The notes below the pieces were generated by a model. That model made no database searches. It saw only the letters and a list, made by a program, of their open reading frames with translations, and was not told the origin of the DNA. A DNA stretch of 64,000 bases from Planctomycetota bacterium (lineage in GTDB: Bacteria; Planctomycetota; UBA8742; UBA2392): positions 496,001-560,000 of the forward strand of contig JADJRK010000001.1 of assembly GCA_016712285.1 (NCBI GenBank), read 5' to 3'. This document shows positions 60,253-64,000 of this stretch, in pieces. The translations under genes were made by a program, and so were the position numbers. Within the stretch, counting starts at the first letter, position 1. Each line of letters begins with the position of its first letter.

Positions 60253-63024
60253 ATGAAGCTGATCATCACCCACGACGGCCAAACAACCGAGTTTGAACCG
60301 CGCGCAGACTTGGGGGTCATCACCCTGGGTCGAGCGGACGTCAACGATATCGCGCTGGCCGCCGAGAAAGCGGCGTCGCGCCAGCACGCGACTCTCGAGC
60401 GCACCGTGGACGGCTGGAAGCTGGTGGACCAGATGTCGGCCAACGGCACCAGTGTCAACGGCGAAAAAGTGAACTTTGCCTTTCTAAAGGAAGGCGACGT
60501 GATCCAGGTCGGTCACAGCAGCATCAAAGTGACCGGCTTGGCGCCCTCTCCCGGGGCGAGCAAACCGGCGCCTGCCCGCCCTGTAGCAGCAAGGCGGGCA
60601 GCACCGGCTCAGGCAGCCGGTGCCTCAGAAGCCGAGCGCCCGATGGCGTACATCCCGCCCAAGAAGAGCCCGGTGGGGGCGCTGGTGGGCGCTGCGCTGG
60701 TTGTGGTGGCGTTGGTGGCGGGCGGCATCTTTGTGGTCTCGCAGATGGGCGGGGCAACACCTGAGCCTGACCGTGTGGCAGATGGCGACACGACCAAGCG
60801 CCACGCAGAACTCAGCGACCAGGAAAAGGCTGCGATCACGCTGGCGCGCGAGATTGCCGACTCGGATGGCGACGTGCTGTCGCGCATTCGCCGGCTGGAG
60901 AAGCTTGAAGAAGAGATGCAGGACAAGCGCGGCAGCGTGGCGCGCGGAGAGATCAACGAACTGAAAAAGGGCCTGCTGCGCAAGCTGGATGCAGAAGTCG
61001 TGGCCAAGATTGAAGCCGAGATCCGCAACGCCGAGGTGCACCTGGCTGACGGCAGCTATGCGCAGGCGCTTACGACATTGACGGGTCTCGAAAGCTGGCT
61101 GGCCGGCGACACCTATCTGGCGAGCTTCGGCAAGGCGAACAAGTCGCGCATCGAAAAGGCAGTCAAGGGTGCGATGGAAAGCAACGACCGCTTTATTTCC
61201 GCGAGTTTTCAGCAGGTCTGGCGCTATGCCGATGAGCTGCTGTTCGACCAGGCCGCCGAGGTCATGGACGACATCCCGCGCCGGGCATTCCTGGATCGCG
61301 AGATGAAGTTGCTGTACGACCGTGAACGCGAACGCTTGATGGCGATGCGCGAATCCGGCAAGAGCGCGCCGGAGAACCCGGTTGTGGAAGAAAAGCCCAG
61401 CATCCTGGGCAAGGTCAAGAAAGACGAAGCGCGCCTGCCGGGCAAGAACCCGTTGCTGGCCGACGGCGCCCGCAGCGAAGCCAAACTGATTGCCGCGCTG
61501 CACGGGCGGATGATCCAGGCCTGCATCGACAAAAAGTTGACCAACGACATGTTCGTGTGGCGCGGCGACAAGGCACGCATTCGCGGCGCGACCAAGGATC
61601 GCCTTCAGCTTGACGTGTCAACGAAAGACAAGACGACCGGCGAAGAACTCGCGTACCGCACGTCGGCCAAGTGGGAGGACATCAAGCCCGCCGACATGCT
61701 GCAACTGTACGACCGCGTGCCGACCCTGACGCCCGAGGAAATGCTGGGCGCAACCATCTACGCCTATGACAACGGAATGATGGACGACGGCGCCGTCCGC
61801 GCGTGCAAGCTGTGGAAAGCCAAGAACGACTGGAAAGAGGGCATCGACATCCTGATCGCCACCAAGCGCAAGATTTCGATTCCGGAGGGCGGCTTCGTCG
61901 AGCATGACGGCCGCCTGGTCACTCCCGTCGAGAAAGAAGAGTTTGAGTTCAGGACGCGCCTCAAGGGTGTGCTGGACCGCTTCGAAAAGGGCATCAGCAG
62001 CAAAGACAAGAAGAAGCGCGAAGACGCCGAAGCTGCATTCAGCGAGCTCGTGGAAATGGGCGAGCGTGCAGTGCCCGGCGCCATCGCTATCCTGCAGGAA
62101 GTGCTGGAAAAGGAAATCACCAAGGCCCAGAACGCAGCCGGGCTGCTGGGTGCAGACAAGACCAAGATGGACGGCCTGCTCACCGAGCTGGACAAGCGCC
62201 GTGCATTCGCCCTTGAGCTGATCATGGACGCAGTGAAGTACCCCTATCCGTACGGCCCCAACCAGGCCGAAGTTCAGGCCGAGGTGGACACGCGGGTGGC
62301 TGCGGTGCGCGAGATATGGAACGATTCCACAAGCTTCCTGGGCCAGGCCAACCCCGAGTACGAAGCGGTGATCGAGAAGGTGCGCGCGATTTCAGAGCGC
62401 ATGGACCAGCTTGACCCGGCAAACAACCACCACAAGCAGACCAGCGAAGAGACCATCACGTACCTGAAAGACCAGGCGAACCAGAAGCTGACGATTCGCG
62501 AGTACGCCGGCAGCACCGGCAAGTACGAGGCGTTGATCAACTTCAACCGCAAGGTCATGAAGATCAACGAGGACTTCCCGACTGGCGAAGGCCACACCGA
62601 CGGTGACGGCCGCATGCAAGTCCAGATCACGAACGAGTACCGCATCATGTTCGCGCGCCATGCCGTGAAGCTCAACGACAAGCTGTTCTGGGCCGCGTGG
62701 CACCACAGCAAGTATTGTGTCGAGCACAACGGCGGGCAGATTGCCCACGTGATCCAGGGCGAGCCCCGCGGCGCGGCCCCCGGCGACCGCATGACCTATG
62801 AAGGCTACCCGGGCGGCGGCGGCGAGAACATTCACATGAACAGCGCCGGCCCGACCGCGCAAAGCAGCCATGATGCCTGGTGCCACAGCAGCGGCCACCA
62901 TCGCAACATCCTGCACCCGAACTGGCGAGCGCTAGGCAGCGGCAAGTTCCGCACGATCTGGACGCAGTGCTTCGGCGCTGTGGACGAAGGCGAAGCCAAC
63001 AGCGTAAGCAAGGGAGGCCAGTAG
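60253..63024 (+). CDS. FHA domain - transmembrane - CAP/SCP domain fusion
   Basis: 923 residues; ATG after CGGAG. Residues 1-97 are a forkhead-associated domain (ITLGRADVNDIAL, SRQHATLE, SANGTSVNGEKV), which binds phosphothreonine peptides in the cytoplasm. After a Pro/Ala linker, a transmembrane helix lies at ~141-163 (VGALVGAALVVVALVAGGIF). A long helical and coiled region follows (~190-750; SDGDVLSRIRRLEKLEEEMQ). The last ~135 residues are a CAP/SCP/PR-1 domain: TNEYRIMFARHAVKLNDKLF, HHSKYC, GYPGGGGENIHM, DAWCHSSGHHRNILHPNW and IWTQCFG. The CAP-type His and Glu residues (HHS, GENI, SGHH) are present. It would link cytoplasmic Ser/Thr phosphorylation to an outward CAP domain. Confidence 0.85.
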   Translation: MKLIITHDGQTTEFEPRADLGVITLGRADVNDIALAAEKAASRQHATLERTVDGWKLVDQMSANGTSVNGEKVNFAFLKEGDVIQVGHSSIKVTGLAPSPGASKPAPARPVAARRAAPAQAAGASEAERPMAYIPPKKSPVGALVGAALVVVALVAGGIFVVSQMGGATPEPDRVADGDTTKRHAELSDQEKAAITLAREIADSDGDVLSRIRRLEKLEEEMQDKRGSVARGEINELKKGLLRKLDAEVVAKIEAEIRNAEVHLADGSYAQALTTLTGLESWLAGDTYLASFGKANKSRIEKAVKGAMESNDRFISASFQQVWRYADELLFDQAAEVMDDIPRRAFLDREMKLLYDRERERLMAMRESGKSAPENPVVEEKPSILGKVKKDEARLPGKNPLLADGARSEAKLIAALHGRMIQACIDKKLTNDMFVWRGDKARIRGATKDRLQLDVSTKDKTTGEELAYRTSAKWEDIKPADMLQLYDRVPTLTPEEMLGATIYAYDNGMMDDGAVRACKLWKAKNDWKEGIDILIATKRKISIPEGGFVEHDGRLVTPVEKEEFEFRTRLKGVLDRFEKGISSKDKKKREDAEAAFSELVEMGERAVPGAIAILQEVLEKEITKAQNAAGLLGADKTKMDGLLTELDKRRAFALELIMDAVKYPYPYGPNQAEVQAEVDTRVAAVREIWNDSTSFLGQANPEYEAVIEKVRAISERMDQLDPANNHHKQTSEETITYLKDQANQKLTIREYAGSTGKYEALINFNRKVMKINEDFPTGEGHTDGDGRMQVQITNEYRIMFARHAVKLNDKLFWAAWHHSKYCVEHNGGQIAHVIQGEPRGAAPGDRMTYEGYPGGGGENIHMNSAGPTAQSSHDAWCHSSGHHRNILHPNWRALGSGKFRTIWTQCFGAVDEGEANSVSKGGQ

Positions 63025-63105
63025 GGGCGCGGCTTGTCGCGCCCGCAGGCAGCGGCCGTGAAAAAATTGGTCGTCAGGCGGTGGTGCCCAGCGCTGCTTG
63101 ACGAA

Positions 63106-63142
63106 GACGGGGTGGCCCTCCCGAGCCACCCCGTCACGTTTT
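63106..63142 (+). terminator. Rho-independent terminator of the FHA-CAP gene
   Basis: GACGGGGTGGC (63106-63116) pairs with GCCACCCCGTC (63125-63135), then ACGTTTTTTT. A second, smaller palindrome of the GGGCGCGGC type lies at about 63025-63045. Confidence 0.88.
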
Positions 63143-63178
63143 TTTGGTGCTTTGAGTCTGCGCAGATGCTGCGGGCCG

Positions 63179-63661
63179 CTACTTCAGGCCGATGGCCGAA
63201 AGTGCGTCAGCGCCATTGAGCTTTTCCCACCACTCCAGCGTGGCCTTGATGTCCACCAGCCAGGTGTCGCCCTCTTTCTTGAGAACGAGGCTGCGAACAG
63301 CCGTCACGCTGTCGCCATAGTCAAACGTGACACCAAGGCGTGCGGTGTTCTCGTCGTCCATATCACTCAGGTCCGGGTTCGGCTTGACGGACTTGACCTT
63401 GGCAAAGAAGTCCACGTCCAGCAAATCGTCCAGCGTCAGGTCGCTGGTCATTTTGCCCGCACCTGTGATCGCAAGGCCCGATGGCAGCCCCAGTGGGCCG
63501 GTGCGCTGGCCCGGCAGCACGACGGCGGCGATGGCGGCTTTGTCTTTGGACTCAAAGGCAGACGCGGCTTTCGTGACCGAGGCTTCGGCCTCAGGCGGCA
63601 CGCCGCCACAGCCTGCGACCAGAAGTGCAAGCAACATCAAAGCAGAAGCGATCCTGTTCAT
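63179..63661 (-). CDS. Small lipoprotein of unknown function
   Basis: 160 residues from ATG 63661, GGAGAA ribosome site; the longer frame is discarded. Signal peptide with lipobox MLLALLVAGC-GG. The mature part is a ~135-residue alpha/beta domain with an early helix (EASVTKAASAFESKDKAAIA) and closing beta strands (TARLGVTFDYGDSVTAVRSL and WLVDIKATLEWW). The order of elements (helix, then strands with DTWLVDIK) resembles lumazine-binding/NTF2-like lipoproteins, but this is weak. Convergent with the FHA-CAP gene. The next gene on the same strand ends 104 bp upstream. Confidence 0.65.
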   Translation of the reverse strand: MNRIASALMLLALLVAGCGGVPPEAEASVTKAASAFESKDKAAIAAVVLPGQRTGPLGLPSGLAITGAGKMTSDLTLDDLLDVDFFAKVKSVKPNPDLSDMDDENTARLGVTFDYGDSVTAVRSLVLKKEGDTWLVDIKATLEWWEKLNGADALSAIGLK

Positions 63662-63764
63662 GTGTTCTCCAGTCGCAGGATGGTAAGTCGGCCCGATCCG
63701 CACGCAACTGCGCACGCGTTCGGGCCGACTTGCAGGTTGTGTCGCAGCCATCGAAAACTTGCCG

Positions 63765-64000
63765 CTAGACCTCTTCAAAGAAGTACGGCTTGAGCGCCTG
63801 GATCTTCTTGTCGAAAGTGGCGGGATCAATCTGCCACAGCGCCGCCGAAATCGACGAGAGCAGCGAGTTGCCGTCCTGGGGCGTGAAGCAGAAGCCATAG
63901 ATGTCGTGGCCGCCGCCGTTGACCGTCAGGCACTCGTGCGGGATGACGGTCTGGTTGAGAATGCGCCCGAAGAAGCCGTGGTCACGGCCGAAGCTGAACA
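63765..64000 (-). CDS. Unidentified protein, C-terminal fragment (cut by window edge)
   Basis: Only the last ~78 residues are in the window: FSFGRDHGFFGRILNQTVIP, then HECLTVNGGGHDIYGFCF, SSISAALWQIDPATFDKKIQ and ending LKPYFFEEV. The frame has no stop up to the edge. No family can be assigned from this piece. It lies upstream of the small lipoprotein on the same strand and may share its transcript. Confidence 0.55.
   Translation of the reverse strand, partial: FSFGRDHGFFGRILNQTVIPHECLTVNGGGHDIYGFCFTPQDGNSLLSSISAALWQIDPATFDKKIQALKPYFFEEV

Noticed and set aside
60027..60296. 89-codon frame before the FHA-CAP gene
   Set aside because: Overlaps the well-supported FHA start in another frame and lacks a ribosome site.

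Overview
The window is GC-rich, gene-dense chromosomal DNA from what looks like a diderm, free-living bacterium, most likely in the Planctomycetota or a related PVC lineage. That assignment is an inference. It rests on the mix of ECF sigma factor/membrane anti-sigma pairs, a giant alpha-2-macroglobulin, an FHA-CAP fusion, a NifU/NifS iron-sulfur route, many secreted proteins without recognisable families, and abundant palindromic intergenic repeats. No rRNA, tRNA, CRISPR array or prophage was seen. Both ends cut through genes (a Tat-exported DUF1513 protein on the left, an unidentified protein on the right).

Layout. 1-6 kb: DUF1513 protein, a basic-tailed protein, a ClpP-like protease, a lipoprotein and a large pilus-type protein. 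6-16 kb: first ECF sigma/FecR-like anti-sigma pair, ChaN-like protein, GlmM-type phosphohexomutase, TsaB, aldehyde dehydrogenase, a toxin-antitoxin-like pair and a Rieske oxygenase. 16-25.5 kb: enoyl-CoA hydratase, a REP-associated transposase between two inverted palindromes, a PAS-GGDEF cyclase, a Na/Pi transporter, a second sigma/anti-sigma pair whose anti-sigma carries a very long charged helix, a beta-propeller protein and LtrA. 25.5-28.7 kb: a repeat-rich, visibly lower-GC patch with a lipoprotein and a lone P-loop ATPase, probably acquired. 28.8-33 kb: a three-gene operon (DUF350-like membrane protein, glutathionylspermidine-synthase-like ATP-grasp, unknown protein) divergent from an atypical radical SAM gene that has a REP doublet inside its reading frame.

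33-38.6 kb: a repeat graveyard, then an MshEN-like protein with a zinc ribbon and two paralogous pseudopilin genes with structured leaders. 38.7-41.7 kb: NifU-NifS-TPR operon behind a probable IscR/Rrf2-type operator; this NifU has lost scaffold cysteines. 41.7-47.4 kb: an orphan N6-methylase-like protein with a degenerate catalytic motif, a four-helix-bundle protein, an acyltransferase, DUF309, and an SPFH-coiled-coil-propeller fusion. 47.5-64 kb: two tandem secreted paralogues, the 2,116-residue alpha-2-macroglobulin, a divergent 1,040-residue secreted protein of unknown family, the FHA-TM-CAP fusion, a small lipoprotein and the partial right-edge gene.

Themes: cell-envelope surveillance and secretion (sigma/anti-sigma pairs, A2M, FHA-CAP, pseudopilins), iron-sulfur biogenesis, and a heavy load of dispersed repeats, including heptamer tandem arrays. 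The best candidates for something undescribed are the ATP-grasp/DUF350 operon, the SPFH-propeller fusion, the FHA-CAP fusion, the A2M/1,040-residue divergent pair and the REP-bearing radical SAM gene.
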